Shown here in pieces: positions 44,923 through 53,907 of a stretch of DNA of 64,000 nt. This DNA is from Metabacillus litoralis. GTDB lineage: Bacteria; Bacillota; Bacilli; Bacillales; Bacillaceae. The notes under the pieces are model-generated. The model had not been told where the DNA came from, did no database searches, and saw only the letters and a list, made by a program, of their open reading frames with translations. Made by a program: the position numbers and the translations under genes. Where the stretch lies: contig NZ_JAIVKL010000002.1 of NCBI RefSeq assembly GCF_020524045.1, positions 248,001 through 312,000 on the forward strand. The letters run 5' to 3'. Positions within the stretch are counted from its first letter, which is position 1, and the number at the start of each line of letters is the position of its first letter.

Positions 44923-45933
44923 TTGACTGGATTATTTGTTATAAAATGGAAATACGAAAAGATTTTTTATGGGTTGTCCTTAATACTGTTTCTTTCAATT
45001 TTAGCTAGTTTGTTAGCAAAATTACCATTGTTATCAATTATGGGTCAACTTGTTTTAGCCATTTTGATCGGATTTGTTTGGAAAGAATTGATCGGAGTCC
45101 GAGAAGATGTGTTACCTGTAATAACGTTTTCTAGTCAGAAGCTATTACGATTAGGTATTATTTTGTTAGGGATGAGATTAAATTTACTTGATATTTATCA
45201 AGCAGGAGTAAATGTGTTTCTTCTAGCGTTATTTAATGTATTATTTACAATAATAACTGTCTATTTTGTAGGAACTTTATTTAAGATTGATAGCAAATTA
45301 AAAATATTAATTGCCTGTGGAACAGCTATTTGCGGGGCTGCGGCGGTTATGGCTATTTCTTCACAAATAAAATCAAATGCAAGAGATACAGCAACTGCAA
45401 TAGGAATCGTTTGTTTGTTAGGCACAGTTTTCACAATAATATTTACATTTATCTATCCTTACTTCGGGTTTAATTCTTTGGAGTTTGGAGTATTTGTTGG
45501 AGGCACCTTACATGAAGTCGCACATGTAATAGCTGCGGCTGCTTCTGTTGATTCTGTTGCAACTGACATGGCAGTGATTGTTAAACTAACAAGAGTTGTT
45601 TTATTAGTGCCAGTAGCAATTATTATTGGTTTATTAGTTAATCCTTATAAAAAAGAAAAAAGCAAAAAATCGCCACTTCCTTTTCCCTGGTTTATTATCG
45701 GTTTTTTATTTATGAGCTTATTAAATACAGTTGGGTTCATTCCTACCCAAATTGGAATGCTATTAGTAAAGACATCTTATGTTTTAATGGGTATGGCAAT
45801 GGTGGCATTGGGTCTTAATTTGGAATTCCAAGCATTAAAAACCAAAGGGAAGAGTGCTTTCATAACTAGTTTGATTGGAAGTGTGTTATTAACAATCATT
45901 AGTTATTTAGCCATCCGATATTTAACGTTCTAG
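44923..45933 (+). CDS. YeiH-family putative sulfate/sulfite exporter
   Basis: A membrane protein of about 336 residues with around ten helices. The conserved YeiH signatures are visible: SSQKLLRLGIILLGMRLN, ACGTAICGAAAVMA (a Gly/Ala-rich re-entrant segment) and GGTLHEVAHVIAAA with a charged pair in the membrane. The start is probably TTG at 44923 with AGGAAG seven bases upstream; an in-frame GTG at 44887 has no such box. The family is annotated as putative sulfate exporter without firm biochemical proof. It is paired with the divergent LysR gene. Confidence 0.84.
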   Translation: MTGLFVIKWKYEKIFYGLSLILFLSILASLLAKLPLLSIMGQLVLAILIGFVWKELIGVREDVLPVITFSSQKLLRLGIILLGMRLNLLDIYQAGVNVFLLALFNVLFTIITVYFVGTLFKIDSKLKILIACGTAICGAAAVMAISSQIKSNARDTATAIGIVCLLGTVFTIIFTFIYPYFGFNSLEFGVFVGGTLHEVAHVIAAAASVDSVATDMAVIVKLTRVVLLVPVAIIIGLLVNPYKKEKSKKSPLPFPWFIIGFLFMSLLNTVGFIPTQIGMLLVKTSYVLMGMAMVALGLNLEFQALKTKGKSAFITSLIGSVLLTIISYLAIRYLTF

Positions 45934-46042
45934 TTAGCATCGACTTCTCACCAACAATAAATATTCTCTTACCGTGAATGATCTTCACGTATCAAGCACA
46001 TAATAAACTTTACTAACAATTTGTGACAAGGAGTGTTGTTTG

Positions 46043-46225
46043 ATGGAAAAAGAAAATTATCTTACAAATGCACCAAAGGAAGAAAAAATAACAGTACAAA
46101 ATGATGAAACATTCCCTAATTTAAAGAGCATCGCTGGAGACTCAGTTGACGCACATAAAAATCAAGAAGTTGCCAACTCACTTATAGCTGAAAAAGAAAT
46201 TGGACAACAGCAAGAAAATTTATAA
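46043..46225 (+). CDS. Small hydrophilic protein, 60 residues
   Basis: The ATG at 46043 has AAGGAG upstream. The product is 60 residues, charged and rich in Glu, Asn and Lys, with no membrane helix or Cys (for example TNAPKEEKITVQND, SIAGDSVDAHKNQEVANSL). The composition is that of small sporulation or stress proteins in Bacillus, but no family is recognised. It stands alone downstream of the YeiH gene. Confidence 0.6.
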   Translation: MEKENYLTNAPKEEKITVQNDETFPNLKSIAGDSVDAHKNQEVANSLIAEKEIGQQQENL

Positions 46226-46274
46226 GATAAAACATACTAATATAATTAAAGAAATCATTCATAATTAAACTGGA

Positions 46275-46430
46275 AACCCGGCTCGTTCTATTAGCTTCTG
46301 TTACTCTTATTCACCAAGGAGGAATCTGAGGCCTCAGATTCCTCCTGGCTCAGCTCTTCCTCCACTTCCCGTAGGAGCCTTTTAGTGCCTTCCACTCCAT
46401 CCTACTAGTTTCTAAAAGTAGCACAAAAAA
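46275..46430. repeat. Degraded family-3 repeat with a 30-bp perfect palindrome
   Basis: In reverse orientation it follows the element at 54822-55008: GGCTCGTTCTATT, TTCCGT-like core, GGAGCC, CTTCCACTCCATCC and ACTAGTTTCTAAAA. Inside, 46317-46346 is a perfect inverted repeat with 15-bp arms and no loop (AGGAGGAATCTGAGG plus its complement). No gene is visible in 46226-46567. Confidence 0.55.
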
Positions 46431-46567
46431 TCTATCCATACAGCAAATAAACCACCGAATGATTAGGCGAAAGATTAATTGAAGTATCTTCTAATAATTG
46501 GGGTTTATCATTAGCTTAAGTACTTATGTTCTATCCTCTGTATTACAAGTCATAGGTCTTTATCTAA

Positions 46568-47350
46568 TTATTCATTAAATTCTACTACATAATCAGGATA
46601 GTCTGTTACAATTCCATCTACTCCCGCATTAACCAAACCCTTTATCGTTTTTTTATCTTTCACAGTATACGGAATCACTTTAACATGATATGAGTGAACT
46701 TTTTTAACAAGTTTTTTTGTTATTAGCGATTTATTTGGATTTATATATTTTACAACTGATGTCCAATCTTTTAACTGAGCTTTTGAAATTCCATGTACAC
46801 GATATTTGACAAGCAGTCCTAAGGGAATGCTTGGAGAAATTTTGTTCAATCTTTGTAATAGTTCAAAATCAAATGATTGAACGATTATCTGCGTTTCTTC
46901 TAGCTCTTCACCTATAACTTCTTTAATGAGTTTCGTTAATTTCTGTTCAATCCCAGGATAGATTGATGGATGTTTAATTTCTATTAAAATACCTATTTTT
47001 CCGTAAAAATCCAGCAGGACTTGCTTTAATGTTGGGACTTTTTCACCTTTAAATTTTTGATGAAACCATTCTCCCGCATCTAATTTTTCTAATTCACTAT
47101 ATGTAAAATTTTTCACCTCTCCAATACCGTTTGTTGTTCGATCCACTTTTTCATCATGAATAACAACGATTTGCCCATCCTTAGTTAATTGTATATCTAA
47201 TTCAATATAATCAGATTTGAGTTCTTTTGCTTTATAAAAAGCTGCCATTGTATTTTCAGGTGCATAACCAGCTGCTCCACGATGAGCAACAACCAATAAT
47301 TTATTTTTATTTTTTATTTTTTGTTTTAAAAATTTTTTAAAGGGGTTCAT
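46568..47350 (-). CDS. Glycerophosphodiester phosphodiesterase
   Basis: A 260-residue cytosolic GDPD-family TIM-barrel enzyme that hydrolyses glycerophosphodiesters to glycerol 3-phosphate and an alcohol. The catalytic His region AHRGAAGYAPENT and the metal/acid segment IELDIQLTKDGQIVVIHD are complete, with a final GVDGIVTDYPD. No signal peptide is present; the N-terminus is only strongly basic (FKKFLKQKIKNKNK). The ATG at 47350 has AAAGGAG eight bases upstream. It is a single gene. Confidence 0.9.
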   Translation of the reverse strand: MNPFKKFLKQKIKNKNKLLVVAHRGAAGYAPENTMAAFYKAKELKSDYIELDIQLTKDGQIVVIHDEKVDRTTNGIGEVKNFTYSELEKLDAGEWFHQKFKGEKVPTLKQVLLDFYGKIGILIEIKHPSIYPGIEQKLTKLIKEVIGEELEETQIIVQSFDFELLQRLNKISPSIPLGLLVKYRVHGISKAQLKDWTSVVKYINPNKSLITKKLVKKVHSYHVKVIPYTVKDKKTIKGLVNAGVDGIVTDYPDYVVEFNE

Positions 47351-47488
47351 TATTTTTTCTCCTTTCATTCATAATTCAAAATCTTTGAATGATACAATAA
47401 ATTAGCGTAGAGTAACATTATTGAAGAAGCACTTCTTATCCATCGTTACTTTTTAAAAACCTTGTTACACTTTATTGGAGGGATAAAT

Positions 47489-48247
47489 ATGAATGATGTT
47501 ATTTCAACTTTAACAAGTCACCGCTCGTTTCGTAAATATAAAGAACAACAAATAACAGAGGAGCAATTAAATTCTATTCTTTCATCTGCACAATCAGCTC
47601 CTACATGGATACACGGTCAACAAGTTTCTGTAATAGTGATTCAAGACAAAGAACGTAAAGCAAAACTTGCAAATTTTTGCGGAAACCAAAACCATATAAA
47701 TGAGGCACCAACCTTTCTCGTTTTTTGTGCTGATTTTAATCGTGCTAAAATAGCTAGTGACATTGAAAACGTACCATTCGCTGCATGTGACGATAGTGAT
47801 GCACTGCTAGTTGGTGCGACTGATGTTGGGATTGCATTAAGTAACGCAATTGCTGCTTCAGAATCTTTAGGTTTAGGAACAGTACCCATTGGTGGAATAC
47901 GTAAAAAACCATTGGATGTAATAGAATTATTAAAACTACCTAAATATGTAATTCCTATCGCAGGCTTATGTGTTGGGTATGGGTTAGAAGATCCTGGAAT
48001 CAATCCACGTTTACCGAAAGATTCTTTTATTCATAAAGAAGAATATGATCATGATCAAAAATCATATATCAATATATATGATGAAACGTTTCGACAGCAT
48101 CATCTTAATAAATCAAATGGTGATAGAGATGTAACATGGTCACATAGAATCTCAAGCTTTTATAAAGAAAAGCATTATAATAATAACTATTCCGAAGTTC
48201 CTACCATGCTAAAACAACAAGGATTTACTTGTAGTGATATGAAATAA
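47489..48247 (+). CDS. NAD(P)H nitroreductase/flavin oxidoreductase (NfrA-like)
   Basis: A 252-residue FMN-dependent oxidoreductase of the NfrA/FRP group. FMN-binding segments are HRSFRKYKEQQ at the N-terminus, the SAQSAPTWIHGQQ loop, and GTVPIGGIRKKP plus CVGYGLEDPGINPRLPKDSF in the second half. Such enzymes reduce nitro compounds, quinones or FMN using NADPH, often in oxidative stress. The ATG at 47489 has GGAGG seven bases upstream; the frame extends to 47462 without a better site. Monocistronic. Confidence 0.87.
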   Translation: MNDVISTLTSHRSFRKYKEQQITEEQLNSILSSAQSAPTWIHGQQVSVIVIQDKERKAKLANFCGNQNHINEAPTFLVFCADFNRAKIASDIENVPFAACDDSDALLVGATDVGIALSNAIAASESLGLGTVPIGGIRKKPLDVIELLKLPKYVIPIAGLCVGYGLEDPGINPRLPKDSFIHKEEYDHDQKSYINIYDETFRQHHLNKSNGDRDVTWSHRISSFYKEKHYNNNYSEVPTMLKQQGFTCSDMK

Positions 48248-48770
48248 TAATTAGATAAAAGCACTAGCTTTAGGCAAATAAGAATAGAAGGTACTACTTT
48301 TTATCTTTTAATCTTATTTGTCTTAAAACCTAAGAAAAATGTTTTAAGTTTTCCCCTTATATCGATTGTATCTATACAACCGCACAATGGATAAAAATGA
48401 ACCCTTAGTTCCAGTTCCCCAGAAAAATGTTAACATTATTTTTTAAAAGTTAACACTTATTCTCTAACTTATGCTTTAATATTTATAGAACAACTTCCTA
48501 TTTATTTTTAAAATTGTTTTTTGGAGTAGCTAAAACTCTAGATGATTTCAGCAACTAACATTCGTTTCAAGCTCTCGGTGACTACGAAGTCAATAGCATT
48601 TTTAAACACTTTTTAGTCCTCCCTATAACTCGATTATCTTCTATAAATATAATCGTACAGTCTCAGGTAATTAAGAAAGTGACTTAAAAATAATTTATTT
48701 TTTAAAAAAGGTTTAAAAAAAGAATTTACAGGGTAATAGTAGATGATGAAATTGTATTGGAGGTATATAA
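48248..48770. other. Non-coding gap before the second SinI-like gene
   Basis: About 520 bp contain no gene. A long-loop inverted pair (AGGCAAATAAGA near 48275, TCTTATTTGTCTT near 48320) could be an RNA hairpin. The segment at 48550-48610 (AAGCTCTCGGTGACTACGAAG) is less AT-rich than its surroundings, but I could not fold it into a riboswitch I know. Confidence 0.4.
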
Positions 48771-48920
48771 TTGTCTATGGATAATAATCGCATGGAAAAC
48801 GTAAAAGAACAGGAACTTATTTCACTTGTTAAACAGGCTTTGAATTCTGATGTTAGTAAAGGAGAATTTAAAGAGTACATTGAAATGAAAAAAAAGGAAT
48901 TAAAAAAACATATGAATTAA
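48771..48920 (+). CDS. Second SinI-like small protein, 49 residues
   Basis: The TTG at 48771 has GGAGG seven bases upstream; an ATG two codons later is an alternative. The 49-residue product contains ELISLVKQALNSDVSKGEF followed by KEYIEMKKKELKK. This matches the SinI pattern of an amphipathic helix, a short turn and an E-x-F-x-x-Y-I helix, although the signature Trp after the first Glu is replaced. It is weaker than the gene at 32323, so a Sin-domain role is inference. A terminator follows. Confidence 0.6.
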   Translation: MSMDNNRMENVKEQELISLVKQALNSDVSKGEFKEYIEMKKKELKKHMN

Positions 48921-48927
48921 AAAATAT

Positions 48928-48965
48928 GCAGGTAAACAATTTATGACTTTAAAAATTTTACCTGC
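48928..48965 (+). terminator. Terminator after the SinI-like gene
   Basis: GCAGGTAAA (48928-48936) pairs with TTTACCTGC (48957-48965), followed by TATTTTTG. Confidence 0.8.
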
Positions 48966-49000
48966 TATTTTTGTATTAAAATAATTGGAGAAAGATACAT

Positions 49001-49279
49001 TTATTTCATTTGTTTGAATCTTTCTATAAAATGCTGAGGACTTGTTTTAACTGTGTATGAATACATCCCTTTTGTTGTATGTAAATATAAAAAACCCATT
49101 TCAGCTGATAAGAAACGATAAGAAATATCTAGTACTTCTTCCAGTAAAAAAGAATCAAAAGTAGTAAAGACCCGTTCATAAGACAATGTGATTTTGTGTT
49201 CTTCTTCTTTATGCCACTGTGTATTGTCTTCAATTACTCTAGTCACTTTAATATAAGGTATGTTAGCGATAATTTCCAC
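49001..49279 (-). CDS. Unknown 92-residue protein downstream of helD
   Basis: I place the start at GTG 49279, because a textbook AAGGAGG box lies five bases upstream and this start falls 28 bp after the helD stop. The frame stays open to 49342, inside helD. The product is beta-strand rich (VEIIANIPYIKVTRVIED, TLSYERVFTTFDSF, EMGFLYLHTTKGMYSYTVKT) and ends in a short helix (HFIERFKQMK), like a small PH-type or LytTR-like domain, but I do not recognise it. Cotranscription with helD is likely. Confidence 0.6.
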   Translation of the reverse strand: MEIIANIPYIKVTRVIEDNTQWHKEEEHKITLSYERVFTTFDSFLLEEVLDISYRFLSAEMGFLYLHTTKGMYSYTVKTSPQHFIERFKQMK

Positions 49280-49307
49280 ATTGCCCTCCTTCTTATAACG
49301 GTAATGC

Positions 49308-51650
49308 TCATTCTTCAATATAAAGTTCTTCTGAAATTTCACGTATAAATGGTGTTAGGTCACCTTCATAGAAAACATACAATTCATGCATTGCCCTTGT
49401 ACATGCTGTATAAAATAGGTTTCTTACCGAATCATCTGTATACCTCTTATTTGAGGCATTAAAAATAATCACAGCATCAAATTCAATTCCTTTTGCTAGG
49501 TAAGCAGGAATGACGACAACACCTTTATCAAATTCATTACTTCGTTTATCTACTAAATAGATATCGATGTACTCCTTAAGTAAATCGTGAACAACAATAC
49601 TTTCCTCTGCTGTTTTACATATAATAGCAATGCTTTGATAGTCATGAAATGACTTTAATTTTTCGTTTATACTCTTAACCATCTCTTCTTCTGATTGACT
49701 TTTTATCACAACAGGCTTTTGTCCATTTCGGTTAAAAGGAATGATTTCCTTCCCTTGACCTTCTAGCAAAGCACTTGTAAATTTAACAATCTCAAAAGTT
49801 GAACGATAACTTCTATTTAATTCGATTTTCTCCGTTTTATCTTCTTCAAACAGTTTCGTTAATGCACCTAATCCTGTATAAGACTGGTGAGCATATATAG
49901 CCTGATTTATATCACCAAGCACTGTCATTTTGGCATTTGGAAACAAGTGCTTTATAAATGAAAATTGAAATGCTGAATAATCTTGCGCTTCATCTATAAA
50001 CACATATCTAACAGTTGTATTTACTTTAAATCCTTCTATTTTTTCTTTTAAATACAAATAAGGAGTTGCATCTTCATATGGCAATTTCCCATAATCAATT
50101 TCTTTAATGGAAAACGCACAGATTTTTTGCCACTCATCCTCCCCTATTAGAATTTGATCATCAGACAATAATTCTCTTGGAAGCTTAAATAATTGCTGAT
50201 AAATTGCAGCCATATCAATAAAAGAATAGGATTTGATCGCTTTTTTTACAGATACCAAATTTCTTTTAACAACGTATTTACTTAGAAGTTCATGTTCACG
50301 GTCATAATCATCAAATGTTTCTTGAGTAAACCTCTTTTGTTTACTTAATTTTTCAAAGTAAAATTGATATTCATCTTTACTTAAAAATTGAATTTCTTCT
50401 TCTACCCAAGCTTTAGCTCGTTCACGTTTCTCAACTTCCTTTAACTCAGATAACAGCCATTCCATCACAAGCTTAATTCGATTTGTAATAGAAACTGTAG
50501 AATCCAATGAGTAAAAATAAGCATAGATATCTTTTGAATGAAACAATTCTTCTTGTCTAAAAAATATATCTTTAAAGATTAGCCCTTGTTTCCCTAAGTA
50601 CGTAAGATAATCCTCAATCATATTCATATATTGAAAAGATGATTTAAATTTTGATGCCTTTTTGCGAATATCTAAATCTTCATCATTAATTGCCGTTAAC
50701 ATATACTCCATTTGAGAAAATAAATCTTCCACTTCAAATTTATCACCAAGTGAATGTTGTAAATAATTTTGAAATGTTGTTTGTTGCATATTTTCTTCCC
50801 CAAGCTCTGGTAACACATTTCGAATGTAACTGTTAAACATTGTATTTGGAGAAAATAATAGTATTTCTTCTGCTTCTAGTGTTTCACGATATTTATATAA
50901 CAAGTAAGCAACTCGTTGAAGCGCAGCAGATGTTTTTCCACTTCCTGCAGCACCTTGAACAATCAATAGTTTACCTTTCTCGTTCCGAATTACTTTATTT
51001 TGCTCTTGCTGTATTGTTGCAACTATGCTTTTCATTTGTGAGTCAGATTGCTTTCCAAGTACTTCTTGAAGCAGTTCATCACCGATTGTTACGCCTGTAT
51101 CAAACATTGCTTTTATCGTACCGTTTTTAATAATAAACTGACGCTTTAACTTTAATTCCCCACTAATAGTTCCACCGGGTGCCTTAAATTGAGCAGAGCC
51201 TAAACTATAATCATAATAAAGACTAGAAATAGGGGCACGCCAATCATAAACAAGAAATTCATCTGAATCACGATCAATATAAGAGGCAATACCTAAATAG
51301 ATACTTTCTACTTCCTCTTCTCCATCTTCTATAAAATCAATTCGAGCAAAATAAGGTGTTTCAACAAGATTTGTTAAATTTTTATAATCTCGATCAAGAT
51401 GTTTATGACGATGTTCTTTTTCTGCTAAAAATTCAGCCTGTTGTTTTATACTAGTAGCAGTCTCTCCTGCCTCAACAGCATCATCTAAGTTTACGGTTAC
51501 ATCTTCCCAGAAGTTTTTTCTAATTGAAACAATATCTGTTTTCATTGTTGATGTTTGTGCTTGAAGTGAAGATAATTCTTTTTTCATTTTCACTATAACA
51601 TCATTTATTCTATCCTGTTCTTCGGTTAAATCTATATCAAATTGATCCAT
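49308..51650 (-). CDS. helD: RNA polymerase recycling ATPase HelD
   Basis: A 780-residue UvrD-like SF1 ATPase that releases stalled RNA polymerase from DNA. It has an N-terminal coiled coil (EEQDRINDVIVKMKKELSSL) that enters the polymerase secondary channel, the specific YDWRAPISSLYYDY segment of HelD proteins, Walker A QGAAGSGKTSAALQRVAYLLY, Walker B YVFIDEAQDYS, a NRSYRST motif and a C-terminal VVIPAYLAKGIEFDAV/YTACTRAMHEL pair. The ATG at 51650 is followed directly by the coiled coil. A small unknown gene follows in the same operon. Confidence 0.93.
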   Translation of the reverse strand: MDQFDIDLTEEQDRINDVIVKMKKELSSLQAQTSTMKTDIVSIRKNFWEDVTVNLDDAVEAGETATSIKQQAEFLAEKEHRHKHLDRDYKNLTNLVETPYFARIDFIEDGEEEVESIYLGIASYIDRDSDEFLVYDWRAPISSLYYDYSLGSAQFKAPGGTISGELKLKRQFIIKNGTIKAMFDTGVTIGDELLQEVLGKQSDSQMKSIVATIQQEQNKVIRNEKGKLLIVQGAAGSGKTSAALQRVAYLLYKYRETLEAEEILLFSPNTMFNSYIRNVLPELGEENMQQTTFQNYLQHSLGDKFEVEDLFSQMEYMLTAINDEDLDIRKKASKFKSSFQYMNMIEDYLTYLGKQGLIFKDIFFRQEELFHSKDIYAYFYSLDSTVSITNRIKLVMEWLLSELKEVEKRERAKAWVEEEIQFLSKDEYQFYFEKLSKQKRFTQETFDDYDREHELLSKYVVKRNLVSVKKAIKSYSFIDMAAIYQQLFKLPRELLSDDQILIGEDEWQKICAFSIKEIDYGKLPYEDATPYLYLKEKIEGFKVNTTVRYVFIDEAQDYSAFQFSFIKHLFPNAKMTVLGDINQAIYAHQSYTGLGALTKLFEEDKTEKIELNRSYRSTFEIVKFTSALLEGQGKEIIPFNRNGQKPVVIKSQSEEEMVKSINEKLKSFHDYQSIAIICKTAEESIVVHDLLKEYIDIYLVDKRSNEFDKGVVVIPAYLAKGIEFDAVIIFNASNKRYTDDSVRNLFYTACTRAMHELYVFYEGDLTPFIREISEELYIEE

Positions 51651-52033
51651 AGAAAACCCGCCTTGTTTAAATTAATTTATACACCTGTAAAAAAAGTTCT
51701 TATTTATACTCGATTCGAGGCATTCGAAAAAAATCCTACTTTCTAACCTATAAACTCAATTAGTTAAAATCTTGTATTCCATTAACTAATATAGATGAAC
51801 AATAAGTCCTGAGAATGCTGTTTTTATTAGTTGGTAGTCATGTTAACATCCCTTTTTCAGCATAAAAGAAACATCTTAATAAAAACATCTTAAAGTAATT
51901 ATTTTTACGTTAACACTTATACTTACACATCACAAATAAAAAATATTATAGACAAATTTTAACGCAAGTAAAATTGTTGTAGCACCAAGAGAAGAATGTC
52001 CAATATTATCGTAATAATTCTATAAAACAAACA
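51651..52033. other. Non-coding gap upstream of helD
   Basis: About 380 bp between the helD start and the terminator of the next minus-strand gene hold no gene or repeat that I can support. It presumably contains the helD promoter. Confidence 0.4.
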
Positions 52034-52034
52034 A

Positions 52035-52077
52035 AAAGGTTGATGGTAGTTAAATTCATCTACATCAACCCTTTTTT
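52035..52077 (-). terminator. Terminator after the acidic protein gene
   Basis: AAAGGTTGATG (52035-52045) pairs with CATCAACCCTTT (52063-52074), with T/A tracts on both sides. It stands 12 bases after the stop on the minus strand. Confidence 0.8.
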
Positions 52078-52088
52078 GTATGCAATTA

Positions 52089-52733
52089 TTATAAATCAAA
52101 TTCTGACAATGAGTCCATATGGCTTGCTATCATAGCAATAATTGTACTAGCTTCTTCTTTGCTGAAGATAAAATTCGTTTCATCTTCTATTAAATCATCG
52201 TCATCTGTTTTAATTCGATTAATTCGTCGTAAAACTCCGTCTCCCGTTTCCTCCACAATCCCAAACTGATAAGTAACTTCTACTTCATCTTCATATTGAA
52301 AGGCTGTAACTTCAGGAGTTTCCCATTCCACATCAATTTCCTCAAAAATATCATCATCTTCCACAAAATATTCAGCCTGTTCATCCACAGTTTTAGCTTC
52401 ATATCCCTCATCTAACTCATCATCATTCATATAATCATGAAAGGTTTCATGAACAGCATCAATAATATCTTCTATGTCTGAAAGAAGAGTTCTAGAAGTT
52501 TGTTCGAATTCTAAGTCAAAGGTTTCAAAATAAAATTCTTCATTATGCGGATCAAAAAATAATGTACAAAAATAATCACGATCTTCATCTTCGGTTAGGA
52601 CAAAAAATTCAATTCTAGGATGTTTTGCACCGCGATCGATTGACATATGACCGACCTGATCATACTTTTCACATATTGATTCAAGATGCTCCTGCAATTC
52701 ACTGCTCACACGGTCAAACCATTCTAAACTCAT
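52089..52733 (-). CDS. Unknown acidic protein, 214 residues
   Basis: A soluble, very acidic protein with many Asp/Glu runs (DDELDEGYEAKTVDEQAEYFVEDDDIFEE) between two beta-rich segments. The first half includes IEFFVLTEDEDRDYFCTLFFDPHNEEFYFE and the second VTYQFGIVEETGDGVLRRINRI, which suggest a two-part fold. No catalytic motif, signal peptide or membrane helix is present. The ATG at 52733 has AAGGTGG seven bases upstream. It is divergent from the coiled-coil gene at 52886. Function unknown. Confidence 0.6.
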   Translation of the reverse strand: MSLEWFDRVSSELQEHLESICEKYDQVGHMSIDRGAKHPRIEFFVLTEDEDRDYFCTLFFDPHNEEFYFETFDLEFEQTSRTLLSDIEDIIDAVHETFHDYMNDDELDEGYEAKTVDEQAEYFVEDDDIFEEIDVEWETPEVTAFQYEDEVEVTYQFGIVEETGDGVLRRINRIKTDDDDLIEDETNFIFSKEEASTIIAMIASHMDSLSEFDL

Positions 52734-52885
52734 CTTTATACCACCTTTACATTATCGTCAAATATAGTATGCCCTTCTTTTTCAAAAAAACATATCTTTA
52801 TATGGTAAAAATAATAATCAATCAAATAGGTAAACACATATGATATTAGCAGCATTGAAATTTCAGCTGAGAGGAGTGAATTATT

Positions 52886-53647
52886 TTGGTATATATTAAG
52901 AATAAAGCAAACCCTAGGCTATATAAACAACCTAGAGAAATATATGTTAAATCTAACCAAAAATGCTTTCGTAAAAATGCAATAGAAGAATTTCTTAAAA
53001 ACCAAGATAAAGTAAACAAATCACTAGAAAGATCAAACTCAGAAGTTAACAATTTATTAACCATCACAAAATCGGATCAACAAGAACAATTCAACCACCT
53101 CATAGCACAACTTGAACAACAAGAAATTCGCACAACTCCTCTAATCGATAACCTTAATAAACAAGAAAAAGCTTATGAACTGTTTTTACAACGTTTAAAT
53201 AATTTAGACAAATTAAATCATGATTTGTTAAATAAATATGAAGAACATGAAGTAATTAACCAAGCAATGGTTGATCAGTTAACAATACAAGATAACTCCA
53301 TTCAAAAAGTGTCAAAAAACATGGACCTATATTATGATCTTCAGAAAGATTTAAACAGCCAATTAGATGAACAACATAAAACGAATGAAGAAATATTAAT
53401 GGCACTCGAGTTACAAGAAGCATTTCATAAAACCATTTTAGAAAAATTAGATCAACAAGATGCTTTGAACCAAAAAACAGCTAGAGAACTAGATACACTA
53501 AAATCAACATTATTTGAGAGAATTAATTTTGTTGTTGAGAAACTTGAAGATAACTACAAACACATTGTCAGTTATGTTAGTAAGCTCTTTAAAAAAGACC
53601 AGAAAGTTGTTTCTTCAGAGGAAAAGGAAACAGTAGGCAGCAAATAA
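52886..53647 (+). CDS. Coiled-coil protein of unknown function, 253 residues
   Basis: The TTG at 52886 has AGGAG nine bases upstream. After a basic start (KNKANPRLYKQPREIYVKSN) the rest to about residue 240 is one long helical coiled coil made of repeating L-x-x-Q(E)-E/L units, such as LIAQLEQQEIRTTPLIDNL, LNKYEEHEVINQAMVDQLT and ILEKLDQQDALNQKTAREL. Several units of about 33 residues share an LxxQxxxN pattern, so internal duplication is likely. No membrane helix is visible. It could be a structural or spore-associated protein; the role is unknown. Confidence 0.6.
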   Translation: MVYIKNKANPRLYKQPREIYVKSNQKCFRKNAIEEFLKNQDKVNKSLERSNSEVNNLLTITKSDQQEQFNHLIAQLEQQEIRTTPLIDNLNKQEKAYELFLQRLNNLDKLNHDLLNKYEEHEVINQAMVDQLTIQDNSIQKVSKNMDLYYDLQKDLNSQLDEQHKTNEEILMALELQEAFHKTILEKLDQQDALNQKTARELDTLKSTLFERINFVVEKLEDNYKHIVSYVSKLFKKDQKVVSSEEKETVGSK

Positions 53648-53687
53648 TTAATTGCAATATTATAAAGTTGAGGAATATATTCACATA

Positions 53688-53731
53688 AGCTGAAGTAACA
53701 CAGCACAACCTGTGATTGTGGTACTTCAGCT
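53688..53731 (+). terminator. Terminator after the coiled-coil gene
   Basis: AGCTGAAGTA (53688-53697) pairs with TACTTCAGCT (53722-53731), and inner bases (CACA/TGTG) extend the stem. Tail ATTTTC. Confidence 0.75.
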
Positions 53732-53907
53732 ATTTTCATGTAACTATATGTAGATTTATTTCTAAAATTTTTATAACTTGTGAAACCGCTCGACATCAAT
53801 CTTCTTAAGAGCAAGCCTATCAGTAGTGCTTTCAGTATCTTTTCATAAAAATCAGTCAAATTATTCATCTAACCATATATAACTGTATTAACAAATCTTA
53901 GAAAACA

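Noticed and set aside
48550-48610. Possible riboswitch-like segment (AAGCTCTCGGTGACTACGAAG)
   Set aside because: I could not fold it into a known class, and the next gene encodes a SinI-like peptide that such elements do not usually control.
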